NCBI RefSeq assembly: GCF_001553855.1
Contig: NZ_LQWV01000023.1
Coordinates: 62,001 to 126,000 of the forward strand
Direction of reading: 5' to 3'
DNA from: Streptococcus gordonii
Lineage (GTDB): Bacteria; Bacillota; Bacilli; Lactobacillales; Streptococcaceae
Length of the DNA stretch: 64,000 bases
The position numbers and the translations under genes were made by a program. Positions 1-8,374 of this stretch are shown in pieces; within the stretch, counting starts at the first letter, position 1; the number at the start of each line of letters is the position of its first letter. Below the pieces are notes generated by a model. The model searched no databases, was not told the origin of the DNA, and saw only the letters and a program-made list of their open reading frames with translations.

Positions 1-878
1 CCCAATATGAAAATACTCAAATTCAAGAAGAAATCAATGCTTTGTATGACATCTTTACGCGAGAGATTGCTGCTCAGAAAGTTGTTGAAAAATTACAAGA
101 AAACTTACCAGCTTATTTGAAACATACAAAAGAAAACAACCAACACCTTCAAAGTGAGTTGGATCGTTTGTCTAAGATGTATCTTCTATCTGATGAAGAA
201 GATGAGAAAGTTCGTGATTTACAAAGTGAATTGTCTGCATTAGAGGCAGTTGTTTTAGCTACTGTAGAAGACTCAGCTGAAAATAAACAAGCTTATTCGT
301 TAACTCAGGAAGCACTTGAAGCAACTCAAGAGCGCTTGAAAGAAATTGAAGACGAACAAATCACTCTTGGTGAGCGTTTAGAGAGAATTGAAAAAGATGA
401 TGACAATGCTCGTCAAAAAGTCAACATCTACATCAACAAGCTTCACACAATTAAGCGCTATATGGAAAAACGCAATTTACCAGGAATTCCAAAGAGTTTC
501 TTAAGTCTCTTCTTTACAGCCAGTGATCATACAGAGGCCTTGCTTACAGAGTTGGAGCAGTTGCGCGTAAATATTGATAATGTTAATTTGTTACTTGAAA
601 ATGTTACAAATGACATTCATGATTTGGAAACTGAAACCTATCAGATTGTTCAGTACGCAACTTTGACAGAACAACTTCTCCAGTATTCTAATCGTTATCG
701 TTCCTTTGATCAAAGTATTCAGGAAGCTTTTAATAAAGCTTTGAATATCTTTGAAAATCAATTCGATTATGAAAGTTCATTCGAAGTGATTTCTCAAGCT
801 CTTGAAGTTGTCGAGCCTGGCGTAACAAGTCGCTTTGTTACATCTTATGAGAAAACTCGTGAAAATATTCGATTTTAA
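1..878 (+). CDS. ezrA: Septation ring formation regulator EzrA, C-terminal part
   Basis: The reading frame is open from the left edge (first full codon at base 3) to a TAA at 876-878, so this is the last roughly 290 residues of a longer protein. It is almost entirely charged, heptad-like helix rich in E, K, L and Q, as expected for the spectrin-like cytoplasmic repeats of EzrA, a membrane-anchored regulator of FtsZ ring position. The N-terminal membrane anchor lies outside the window. The neighbourhood (serB, glycerate kinase, enolase downstream) fits oral streptococci. A terminator follows directly, so ezrA ends its transcript here. Identification rests on coiled-coil character, the conserved C-terminal style and gene order. 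Confidence 0.88.
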   Translation, partial: QYENTQIQEEINALYDIFTREIAAQKVVEKLQENLPAYLKHTKENNQHLQSELDRLSKMYLLSDEEDEKVRDLQSELSALEAVVLATVEDSAENKQAYSLTQEALEATQERLKEIEDEQITLGERLERIEKDDDNARQKVNIYINKLHTIKRYMEKRNLPGIPKSFLSLFFTASDHTEALLTELEQLRVNIDNVNLLLENVTNDIHDLETETYQIVQYATLTEQLLQYSNRYRSFDQSIQEAFNKALNIFENQFDYESSFEVISQALEVVEPGVTSRFVTSYEKTRENIRF

Positions 879-879
879 A

Positions 880-909
880 AGAGTTCCTAAGGGAACTTTT
901 TTATTTTTA
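880..909 (+). terminator. Rho-independent terminator of ezrA
   Basis: Six-base stem AGTTCC/GGAACT with a short loop, followed by an interrupted T-run, starting two bases after the ezrA stop codon. Confidence 0.8.
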
Positions 910-926
910 TTCTCTCCATTTTCTTA

Positions 927-935
927 TGTTATAAT
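927..935 (+). promoter_or_regulatory. Extended -10 promoter for the candidate RNA
   Basis: The sequence TG-T-TATAAT is an extended -10 element. No good -35 hexamer is visible 17 bases upstream, which is common for extended -10 promoters. Transcription would start near 942 and run into the structured stretch that ends near 1120. Confidence 0.55.
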
Positions 936-940
936 GGGGA

Positions 941-1125
941 TAAGGATGGTCTTTGCTGAAGATTTTCCCCATTAGTTGACTCTTTAACAAAAAGCTTTTG
1001 CTCTTGAATATCTCACATTTTAAGCAATAGACTTCAAGATTGAGAAAAGAATGTCCTGAAAGGCAGAAAGTTTTTCCGTAGGAAAAATCTTATGTGAACA
1101 AAATGGGGAAAAAGCTTCCTGGTTC
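941..1125 (+). ncRNA. Candidate structured RNA between ezrA and serB
   Basis: The ends of this stretch are complementary over a long stem: GAAG-ATTTTCCCCATT at 958-973 pairs with AATGGGGAAAAAGCTTC at 1102-1118. Inside it are a perfect-looking hairpin (AAGTTTTTCC/GGAAAAATCTT, about 1069-1091) and a weaker TTGAA/TTCAA stem (about 1014-1038). No open frame of note lies within it, and a strong extended -10 sits at the 5' end. Size (about 180 nt) and the long closing stem around a loose interior resemble 6S RNA, but I cannot confirm that family. It carries no T-box motif. It could instead be a structured leader of serB, although serB seems to have its own extended -10 at 1136-1144. Confidence 0.4.
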
Positions 1126-1135
1126 ATGGAGTGAA

Positions 1136-1166
1136 TGATAAAATGATGTAAGCATATAATGAGGTG
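1136..1166 (+). promoter_or_regulatory. serB promoter and ribosome binding site
   Basis: An extended -10 (TG-A-TAAAAT, 1136-1144) is followed by the Shine-Dalgarno GAGGTG at 1161-1166. A second TATAAT at 1155-1160 lies too close to the ATG to leave the Shine-Dalgarno in the transcript, so the first is preferred. Confidence 0.45.
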
Positions 1167-1171
1167 AAAGA

Positions 1172-1819
1172 ATGGAGCAAATAAAAGGTCTCTTAGTCAT
1201 GGATGTAGACAGCACCTTAATCATGGAAGAGGGAATAGACCTGCTAGGAGAAGAAGCGGGTGTGGGAGCTCAGGTTGCAGCTATTACCGAACGTGCCATG
1301 CGAGGAGAATTAGACTTTGAAGTTTCTTTACGTGAGCGGGTCGCTCTTTTAAAAGGCCTGCCGGAGGATATTTTTGATCGAATTGCAGAAAGAATCCACT
1401 TCACGCCTGGAGCCGAGGACTTGGTCAAGGAGCTGCATAAGCGTGGTTATAAAGTAGGCTTGGTGTCAGGTGGTTTTCATGAGACCGTGGACAGACTGGC
1501 TGAGCAGCTAGGAGTTGACTACGTCAAGGCAAACCGTTTGGAAATCAAGCAGGGCCTTTTGACAGGACAAGTCTTAGGAGAGATTGTCACTAGGGATACC
1601 AAGCTTGCCATGCTAAATGCATGGGCAGCTGAAAACAATTTAGAATTAAATCAAACGATTGCTATGGGGGATGGTGCCAATGATCTGCCTATGATTCAGG
1701 CGGCGGGGATGGGAATTGCCTTTATGGCAAAGCCAATCGTGCGTGAGCAGGCTCCTTATCAGATTCAAGAACGCAACCTCTATCGGGTTATTGCTCTTTT
1801 AGACAATAGAAAAGAATAG
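1172..1819 (+). CDS. serB: Phosphoserine phosphatase SerB
   Basis: A 215-residue haloacid-dehalogenase-type phosphatase that releases serine from 3-phosphoserine, the last step of serine synthesis. The nucleophile motif DVDST is at residues 11-15, the conserved Ser region VSGGFH lies mid-protein, and the metal-binding motif GDGANDL is at 166-172. Length fits the short streptococcal SerB without an ACT domain. The start is set by GAGGTG six bases upstream. The glycerate kinase gene begins nine bases after the stop, so the two are probably co-transcribed. Confidence 0.93.
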   Translation: MEQIKGLLVMDVDSTLIMEEGIDLLGEEAGVGAQVAAITERAMRGELDFEVSLRERVALLKGLPEDIFDRIAERIHFTPGAEDLVKELHKRGYKVGLVSGGFHETVDRLAEQLGVDYVKANRLEIKQGLLTGQVLGEIVTRDTKLAMLNAWAAENNLELNQTIAMGDGANDLPMIQAAGMGIAFMAKPIVREQAPYQIQERNLYRVIALLDNRKE

Positions 1820-1828
1820 GAGAGAAGT

Positions 1829-2947
1829 ATGCATATCCTAATTGCACCAGATTCTTTCAAGGAAAGTTTATCAGCTCCTCAGGTTGCTCAGGCTCTGCAG
1901 AACGGATTTTCTCAGGCCTTGCCAGATGCTAGCTTTGACTTGCTGCCGGTCGGTGACGGGGGCGAGGGGACAATGGCTGCGCTGACATCAGCCTTGGGCT
2001 GGACTGAATTTTACCACACTGTGACTGGTCCTTTTGGCCAGCCAGTAAATATGCCTTATGCTAGGAACGGTCAGCAAGCACTGTTTGAGATGGCTGACTT
2101 GGTCGGACTCGCCTCTATTCCTTATGAAAAACGAAATCCCTTGGCCATAGAGACCAAAGGATTGGGAGAATTGATTTTGTACCTAGCTGAAGATGGTGTC
2201 AGAAAAATTTTAGTGGGTGTTGGAGGCTCGGCCAGTAACGACGGTGGGATTGGATTGGCAGCTGGATTGGGCTATGAATTTTTCGATGTGGGCAATCATA
2301 GATTGCGCCCCATTGGCTCGTCTTTGGGAAAGGTCGCTCGAATATCAGCTGAGCAGGTTCCTGCTTTCTTGAAAGAAGTTGAGATTGAGATTTTGACGGA
2401 CGTTGACAATCCTCTTTGCGGTGAGCGTGGTGCGACAATTGTTTTCGGAGGTCAGAAAGGTCTAGCATCCTTATTATTCTCTCAAGTGGATCAAGCTATG
2501 GCAGATTTCTATCAGTTGGTTGATCCTCAGGTGATTGATATGGATGGAGCTGGAGCCGGAGGCGGAATGGCTGCAGGACTGGTTGCTTTTGCCGGAGGAA
2601 AAATTGTTTCGGGCATTGAAACTTGTTTAGATTTATTGGATTTTGATGACAGAGTAAAAAAAGCGGACTTGGTCGTCGTTGGCGAAGGACGAATGGACCG
2701 TCAGTCTTTGGCGGGTAAAGCACCTGTTGGGGTCGCAAGACGAACACCTGAAGGTATCCCTGTACTGGCTATTTGCGGTAGTCTGGCAGATGATTTACCA
2801 GATTTCCCGATTGAAAATATTCAGGCAGCTTTTCCGATTATTGCACGAGCAGATAGTTTAGATAAGATACTAGAACAGGCTGAGCAAAATTTGATTCGAA
2901 CAGCTAGAAATGTTGGTAATCTACTAAAAATGAAAAAAAGCGGTTAG
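1829..2947 (+). CDS. glxK: Glycerate kinase, GlxK/GarK family
   Basis: A 372-residue member of the type-1 glycerate kinase family, which phosphorylates D-glycerate with ATP. The start APDSFKESLSA, the glycine-rich GGEGT and GVGGSASNDGG motifs, the central DVDNPLCG stretch and the VVVGEGRMDRQS motif (substrate and nucleotide loops of this family) are all present. It overlaps the convergent NTF2-like gene by four bases, and a shared terminator hairpin covers both gene ends. With serB immediately upstream, the pair connects serine and glycerate metabolism; joint transcription is inferred from the nine-base gap. Confidence 0.92.
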   Translation: MHILIAPDSFKESLSAPQVAQALQNGFSQALPDASFDLLPVGDGGEGTMAALTSALGWTEFYHTVTGPFGQPVNMPYARNGQQALFEMADLVGLASIPYEKRNPLAIETKGLGELILYLAEDGVRKILVGVGGSASNDGGIGLAAGLGYEFFDVGNHRLRPIGSSLGKVARISAEQVPAFLKEVEIEILTDVDNPLCGERGATIVFGGQKGLASLLFSQVDQAMADFYQLVDPQVIDMDGAGAGGGMAAGLVAFAGGKIVSGIETCLDLLDFDDRVKKADLVVVGEGRMDRQSLAGKAPVGVARRTPEGIPVLAICGSLADDLPDFPIENIQAAFPIIARADSLDKILEQAEQNLIRTARNVGNLLKMKKSG

Positions 2948-2960
2948 TCCGCCTTTTTTA
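2930..2960. terminator. Bidirectional terminator inside two converging gene ends
   Basis: An A-run then GCGG, a short loop, CCGCC and a T-run form a stem that works in both directions. It overlaps the last codons of the glycerate kinase (+) and of the NTF2-like gene (-). Confidence 0.7.
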
Positions 2961-3282
2961 GTAGGTATTCAAGTTCTTTGACTATCAAGCCCTTTTCAAA
3001 GAAGAAGATGTCACAAGACAGGTCACCCAAGTCATTTTCTAAAATGGTCACAATCCGATTCTGGTCGGGACTAAGCTGATAATAAGTACAACGAAATTGG
3101 ACGGGGTTGTTATGGTAGGCTTTTTGAATCTTAGTCAGGTAGCCTGTTTTTCCTTTGATGATTTCGGTTGTGTCACCTTCTAATTCCCAGCTAACATGAT
3201 CAGAAAGAAAAGTCTGATAGGTTTGCCAATCTCGCTGATTTTCTGCATCAAAAAAAGCAAAAAGTTTCTCTATATTAGTCAT
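2944..3282 (-). CDS. NTF2/SnoaL-like small protein
   Basis: A 112-residue protein starting at MTNIEKLFAFF. The longer upstream frame reads back through the end of the preceding gene and lacks a ribosome site, so the internal ATG at 3282 was chosen. The pattern of an N-terminal helix, the motif 'ENQRDWQTYQTFLSDHVSWE' and alternating strands resembles the NTF2/SnoaL fold used for small-molecule binding or isomerisation. No catalytic assignment is possible. It follows the YueI-like gene with one base between stop and start, so both are read from one message. Function unknown. Confidence 0.7.
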   Translation of the reverse strand: MTNIEKLFAFFDAENQRDWQTYQTFLSDHVSWELEGDTTEIIKGKTGYLTKIQKAYHNNPVQFRCTYYQLSPDQNRIVTILENDLGDLSCDIFFFEKGLIVKELEYLLKKAD

Positions 3283-3283
3283 C

Positions 3284-3733
3284 TTATCCAAACCACTTTT
3301 TCCAGATAGATTGCTTTTCTTTTGTAGGCTTTTCTGTTGGCTGAAAAAGACTAGCAAACTGTTGGAACATGTCCTTATCATCCACTTGGACTAGATGGTC
3401 ACTGTGGATAATGAGGCCAAATGGAGAAGTTTGGTAATCACCAGAAACAATTGTTGCCTCACAACTAAGATCTTTAGATATTTTCAAATAAAAGATTTGA
3501 TTGCTAGACTCCACTTCTGGTGAAATTTTGACAAGGACAGGCTGATAGTTTTCTACAATTTTGCTGAGCACTTCTTTGAAGTGACTACGAACGAGAGAGC
3601 CATTTGCTTGCTCAATAGAGCAGGAGACCAGTACTCGTTCCTCAAAAGTTCCTAAAAATTTTCGTTGCTCATCAGGGTTAAGTTTGGCACCGCCTTGGGC
3701 TTTCTCCATGATTACTTTATTAATATCTGTCAT
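3284..3733 (-). CDS. YueI family protein (DUF1694)
   Basis: A 149-residue cytoplasmic protein of unknown function. The N-terminal pattern MTDINKVIMEKAQGG and LNPDEQRKFLGTFEERV is characteristic of the YueI/DUF1694 family of Firmicutes. The longer frame beginning at 3784 has an unlikely N-terminus, while the ATG at 3733-3731 gives the family start. There is no Shine-Dalgarno ahead of it. Instead an extended -10, TG-C-TATACT (3748-3740 on the minus strand), ends exactly six bases before the ATG, so the message appears leaderless. The gene is followed by, and coupled to, the NTF2-like gene. Confidence 0.8.
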   Translation of the reverse strand: MTDINKVIMEKAQGGAKLNPDEQRKFLGTFEERVLVSCSIEQANGSLVRSHFKEVLSKIVENYQPVLVKISPEVESSNQIFYLKISKDLSCEATIVSGDYQTSPFGLIIHSDHLVQVDDKDMFQQFASLFQPTEKPTKEKQSIWKKWFG

Positions 3734-3739
3734 AGGTTT

Positions 3740-3748
3740 AGTATAGCA
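3740..3748 (-). promoter_or_regulatory. Extended -10 giving a leaderless yueI-like mRNA
   Basis: Reading the minus strand, TG-C-TATACT is followed by AAACCT and then ATG. With the last T of the -10 at position -7, the A of the start codon is +1. A weak -35 (TTGCAG) lies 17 bases upstream. Confidence 0.5.
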
Positions 3749-3816
3749 TAAAGTCATAGGGGCTGCAAAAATACTTATTTTCATAATATTTCATAAAAAT
3801 AGAAAAAGTATGCAAA

Positions 3817-3832
3817 GTGTAAGCGGTTGCTT
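3817..3832 (+). promoter_or_regulatory. CcpA-binding (cre) site upstream of eno
   Basis: TGTAAGCGGTTGCT matches the cre consensus TGNAARCGNWWNCA except for the final base. Its centre is about 83 bases before the predicted start of transcription, a position usual for activation by CcpA rather than repression. Confidence 0.5.
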
Positions 3833-3872
3833 GATAAATCTAGATTTTTTAAGGTTAAGAGACGATTTTTTC

Positions 3873-3901
3873 TTGAAAAAAACGCTTATTTAGAGTATGA
3901 T
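3873..3901 (+). promoter_or_regulatory. eno promoter
   Basis: TTGAAA (3873-3878), a 17-base spacer and TATGAT (3896-3901). The start of transcription would be near 3908, followed by the Shine-Dalgarno AAGGAGAG. Confidence 0.8.
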
Positions 3902-3935
3902 AGAAGAGTAAATAAAAAAACTCAAAGGAGAGTAA

Positions 3936-5243
<1,308 letters not shown>

Positions 5244-5264
5244 TTCCTTCTAATGGAATGAAGC

Positions 5265-5297
5265 AAATCCCTTGAGGTTAACTCAAGGGATTTTTAA
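5265..5297 (+). terminator. Strong terminator of eno
   Basis: Perfect 12-base stem AAATCCCTTGAG/CTCAAGGGATTT with a five-base loop and trailing T residues. Confidence 0.9.
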
Positions 5298-5319
5298 TAA
5301 ATAAGGGGAGACTTTTGGG

Positions 5320-5910
5320 ATGTTTTATTTCATTTTGTATATCCTAAGCAGAGAGTGGCTAGCTCTTACTGTTTTATTTATAGGCCTCTTTTTGGCTTAT
5401 AAACGCAAATCAAGCTCTCTGGCGCTTATGGCAGTTCTTTTATTTCTTACAATCACCAGTATATTCTGGTATCCTCAGTTCAGCCCATGGTTTGCTTTTC
5501 CCTTTTTATTTCTTGTTTCCTATTTATTTGTAAAAAGATATAGGTGGGTTCTTTATCCCGCTCTTGCTCTAGGTTTGTTGCTGTTGGCAGTTTCTCCTAT
5601 TCTTGGGATATTTTTTACGGTTTATGTTCCGGTGAACCATTATGCCTATCTTGAGGAAAAAGGGCAGACAGTAGTGGTTCGGGAAGATTACTATGGAGCA
5701 TTTTTTAGTGAAAGCGATATAGAAATCACGACCTATGTAAATGGTCAACTCCCTCTTGCCAATAAGATAGTTTATAAAAGGGTTGCTTTACATGATTTTA
5801 ATAAGAATAAAGATGTCAATAAAGATATTTTTCTTGCTCAACCCTTGACAAGGGAACGATTGGAAGAGTTAAAAGACTTTATTAATAAAAGAAATCAGCA
5901 AAGACGATAG
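5320..5910 (+). CDS. Hypothetical membrane protein
   Basis: A 196-residue protein of unknown function. The N-terminal half has about four hydrophobic segments (roughly residues 2-25, 32-48, 53-70 and 74-100), with KRK and KRYR between them favouring a cytoplasmic side. The second half is soluble, with charged residues and a basic C-terminus. A good Shine-Dalgarno (AAGGGGAG) sits a few bases upstream. It lies between the eno terminator and the thioesterase promoter, so it may be transcribed by weak read-through or an unseen promoter. I do not recognise a family. Confidence 0.65.
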   Translation: MFYFILYILSREWLALTVLFIGLFLAYKRKSSSLALMAVLLFLTITSIFWYPQFSPWFAFPFLFLVSYLFVKRYRWVLYPALALGLLLLAVSPILGIFFTVYVPVNHYAYLEEKGQTVVVREDYYGAFFSESDIEITTYVNGQLPLANKIVYKRVALHDFNKNKDVNKDIFLAQPLTRERLEELKDFINKRNQQRR

Positions 5911-5954
5911 ATTAGCTAGAAGCAGATTTTTTATAGATTTGTTGGGAACTTTCC

Positions 5955-5983
5955 TTGCTTGAATCGATGAAAAGTAGTATGAT
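5955..5983 (+). promoter_or_regulatory. Promoter of the hotdog thioesterase gene
   Basis: TTGCTT (5955-5960), 17-base spacer, TATGAT (5978-5983), then GAGGAG ahead of the ATG at 6010. Confidence 0.6.
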
Positions 5984-6009
5984 AAGACACAGATTGTGAG
6001 GAGAAATAA

Positions 6010-6414
6010 ATGAAAGATTTTCACTTTGATGCGATCTCAGCATTTGAGAACTACGAAATTGAAAAAATGAAGGATGGCCAAGTCATTGTTACGACCGAAG
6101 TGGTGACGTCTTCTTTAAACTATTATGGTAATGCGCATGGCGGCTACCTTTTTACTCTCTGTGATCAGATTTCTGGTCTAGTCTTGATATCACAAGGTTT
6201 AGATGGAGTAACGCTCCAGTCTTCAATTAACTACCTGCGAGCAGGACATGCTGGTGATAAGCTTACTATCTCAGGGACCTGTGTTCATCCAGGACGTAAA
6301 ACGAGAGTAGTAGATGTGGTTATTAGCAATCAAGAAAAAGAAAATGTCTGCAAGGCAACATTTACCATGTTTGTTACAGGGCAAAGAAAAGAAGAAAGTC
6401 AGATTAATATTTAG
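6010..6414 (+). CDS. PaaI-type hotdog thioesterase
   Basis: A 134-residue protein with the hotdog-fold thioesterase pattern: a strand-rich start, then NAHGGYLFTLCDQISGLV, where the N-x-H-G-G motif and the following Asp form the acyl-CoA hydrolysis site of the PaaI family. The late segment 'RKTRVVDVVISNQ' is a typical last strand. It probably hydrolyses an acyl- or aryl-CoA, but the substrate cannot be told from sequence. It has its own promoter and terminator and is therefore a single-gene unit. Confidence 0.82.
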   Translation: MKDFHFDAISAFENYEIEKMKDGQVIVTTEVVTSSLNYYGNAHGGYLFTLCDQISGLVLISQGLDGVTLQSSINYLRAGHAGDKLTISGTCVHPGRKTRVVDVVISNQEKENVCKATFTMFVTGQRKEESQINI

Positions 6415-6421
6415 TACTTAA

Positions 6422-6460
6422 GTCCCAGTTTTTAAATAGAAACTGGGATATATTTTTTTT
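6422..6460 (+). terminator. Terminator of the thioesterase gene
   Basis: Stem TCCCAGTTT/AAACTGGGA with an eight-base loop, followed by a T-rich tail. Confidence 0.85.
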
Positions 6461-6495
6461 AAAATACCTAGCCAGTATCTGAAATTTGTGTATAT

Positions 6496-6527
6496 AAAAA
6501 GCATCTCTCAATGAGGATGCTTTTTTA
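6496..6527 (-). terminator. Terminator of the small minus-strand gene
   Basis: AAAAAGCATC/GATGCTTTTT stem. It lies just past the stop codon of the minus-strand gene and has a U-run in that direction. It is also usable on the plus strand. Confidence 0.8.
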
Positions 6528-6536
6528 GTTATTTGC

Positions 6537-6722
6537 TTAAAACAAACCTTTAATTTTATCGATAGCGTCACTGGCCATTTCATTTCCAGTTACTAACTTT
6601 TTGGCTTGGTCTAGGTATTCGCCAAGTTTGTCTTTATTATCTTCAACGAACTTTTTAGCTGCATCGAAATCTTTCTTTTCGATCATTTCTTTTACTTGGT
6701 TAAATAAATCTAGGGGATTCAT
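6537..6722 (-). CDS. Small conserved helical protein
   Basis: A 61-residue, very lysine- and aspartate-rich protein starting at MNPLDLFNQVKE. The start was moved from a codon six residues upstream because AAGGAG lies directly ahead of this ATG. Predicted mostly alpha-helical, with no signal peptide and no membrane segment. Short proteins of this style are common in streptococci, but no function can be assigned. A strong terminator follows. It lies just downstream of the phosphogluconolactonase gene on the same strand (72-base gap), so the two may share a message. Confidence 0.7.
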   Translation of the reverse strand: MNPLDLFNQVKEMIEKKDFDAAKKFVEDNKDKLGEYLDQAKKLVTGNEMASDAIDKIKGLF

Positions 6723-6794
6723 AACAAGCTCCTTTGTCATTTTTCTTTCGGTATTAATTTAACCAAACTTTTAAGTAGAAAGCAAGGAATCTGC

Positions 6795-7805
6795 TTACTT
6801 AAAGGTGACACAGACAGATTCAGGAACATAAAAGTCATGAGAGATTTCTGTTAATTTACCGCTTTCTATATCACGTTTGAAAACTGTCGCATTGTCAGAA
6901 TCTTGGTGAACAGCAATAATGTACTTTTGATCAGGTGTGATATTAAAATCACGTGGATTCTTTCCATTGGTTGGTGTAATTTCGACCAACTCCAAACTAC
7001 CATCCTTGAGAATTTTATAGACGGCGATTGAATCATGCCCACGATTGGATCCATAGAGAAATTTGCCATCTGCAGAAAGTCTGATAGCAGCAGTACCATT
7101 TGCTCCAGTGAAGTCTTCAGGTAGGGTCGAGATAGTTTGTAGGTGTTCAAATTGGCCAACACCATCATAGATAAGAACTTCAATCGTTGAGTTTAGTTCA
7201 CAAATGAGATAAGCCATTTTGTAATAATTATGGAAGACTAGATGGCGTGCTCCAGCACCTGGCGCACAATTGTATGTATCTAATTTTTCCAGTTTCCCAT
7301 CTTTTGAAAGGTCATAGGTTACCACTTGGTCAGTTCCTAAATCACAAGTAACTAGGTATTGATCGGGTGTTAAGTCAGTGAAGTGAACATGAGCAGAACC
7401 TTGATTCTCATGTGGACCAGATCCTTCATGTGTATCTGAATCTGCTAGCTCCAAACTGCCATCAGATAAACGCTTGTAGACTAAGACTTGGCCCTTATGG
7501 TAGTTGGCTCCATATACCAAATCACGCTTTTCATCTACTGCAACATAACAGAGTGGAGCTCCTTCTTCAACGACATGATTTAAAAGCTTGAAATCCTTAT
7601 CATATGCAGCAATTCCTCCTTGCCCATTTTCAGCCCCCACAGTATAAAGATGATCCGCTGCGTCAAATGCAAGATAGGTCGGACTGGCTTCTTCGGCAAC
7701 CAGTGTTAAGTTTGACAAAGTTCCATTATTTGAATCAAAATCTGCCTTGTAAAGACCTTTTGATTCTCGACGTGTATAAGTACCAAAGTAAACTGTTTGT
7801 GTCAT
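6795..7805 (-). CDS. pgl: 6-phosphogluconolactonase, beta-propeller type
   Basis: A 336-residue member of the YbhE/Pgl lactonase family, which hydrolyses 6-phosphogluconolactone in the oxidative pentose phosphate pathway. Family features are the start YFGTYTRRESKGLY, repeated blade sequences, the conserved PHENQGSAHVH stretch, PGAGARHLVFH and the late NPRDFNITPDQKY. The length is typical. A good ribosome site (GAGGTAAG) lies upstream. The family also contains lactonases with other substrates, so the exact substrate is likely but not proven. Confidence 0.88.
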   Translation of the reverse strand: MTQTVYFGTYTRRESKGLYKADFDSNNGTLSNLTLVAEEASPTYLAFDAADHLYTVGAENGQGGIAAYDKDFKLLNHVVEEGAPLCYVAVDEKRDLVYGANYHKGQVLVYKRLSDGSLELADSDTHEGSGPHENQGSAHVHFTDLTPDQYLVTCDLGTDQVVTYDLSKDGKLEKLDTYNCAPGAGARHLVFHNYYKMAYLICELNSTIEVLIYDGVGQFEHLQTISTLPEDFTGANGTAAIRLSADGKFLYGSNRGHDSIAVYKILKDGSLELVEITPTNGKNPRDFNITPDQKYIIAVHQDSDNATVFKRDIESGKLTEISHDFYVPESVCVTFK

Positions 7806-8080
7806 TTTCTTACCTCGTATTGGTGTTTATTAAAGATATTGTCATTATATCATAAAATAGCTTGGATTGGTTTTCATGATAGGATATGCAAAAAATTCAA
7901 AAGAATAGTATCAGTTTAAAAAACACAAAAAAAACAGATGGCAGGTAGGAGGGTCTTAGATAGCTTTGTTAGAATAGATTTGTTCAAACAAAACAAAAAG
8001 GTTAAAAAGCTGTTTATCTTTGTTGATAAAAACATTTACAACAGATTTTAACCCAATAACTTACTAAAAAGGAGAACATC

Positions 8081-8344
8081 ATGAACTTTAAAAAATTAGC
8101 TACTCTTATCGCTGTCTTAGGACTCTCAATTATATTTTTAGCAGCTTGTGGAAATAAGGATAAGCAAAAAACGGAAACCTTGGACGGCAAGCCAATTGAT
8201 TACAAGAAGGATGCTGTAGATAAGAAAAACAAAGTAGTTGATGGGAAAGAAGTGACAGAATATACCATGCCAGATGGCAATATTGTTCAAATTCCAGTAG
8301 ATAATGAAGAAGATACAGATACAGCAGATTCAAGCGCAGAATAA
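8081..8344 (+). CDS. Small lipoprotein ahead of the ABC exporter
   Basis: An 87-residue secreted lipoprotein. The signal peptide has a basic start, a hydrophobic core and the lipobox LAAC with the lipidated Cys at residue 23. The mature part is short, acidic and lysine-rich, with two similar segments (DGKPIDYKK and DGKEVTEYTMPDG). A strong Shine-Dalgarno (AAAAAGGAG) precedes it. The membrane fusion gene starts 30 bases after its stop, so it is very likely part of the same operon and may be an accessory of the exporter. No family recognised. Confidence 0.8.
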   Translation: MNFKKLATLIAVLGLSIIFLAACGNKDKQKTETLDGKPIDYKKDAVDKKNKVVDGKEVTEYTMPDGNIVQIPVDNEEDTDTADSSAE

Positions 8345-8374
8345 TAATGAGTGGTCGTGAGACTTGGAGGCAGT

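Noticed and set aside
941..1125. Serine T-box ahead of serB
   Set aside because: The conserved T-box sequence (GGTGGAACCGCG-like) and a terminator are absent.
1155..1160. TATAAT immediately before serB
   Set aside because: Transcription from it would start after the ribosome site GAGGTG. The extended -10 at 1136-1144 is more sensible.
2944..3381. Longer version of the NTF2-like protein starting at 3381
   Set aside because: The extra 33 residues overlap the end of the YueI-like gene and have no ribosome site. The ATG at 3282 fits the fold and the one-base gap.
5959..5983. TTGAAT as -35 of the thioesterase promoter
   Set aside because: The spacer would be only 13 bases. TTGCTT at 5955 gives 17.
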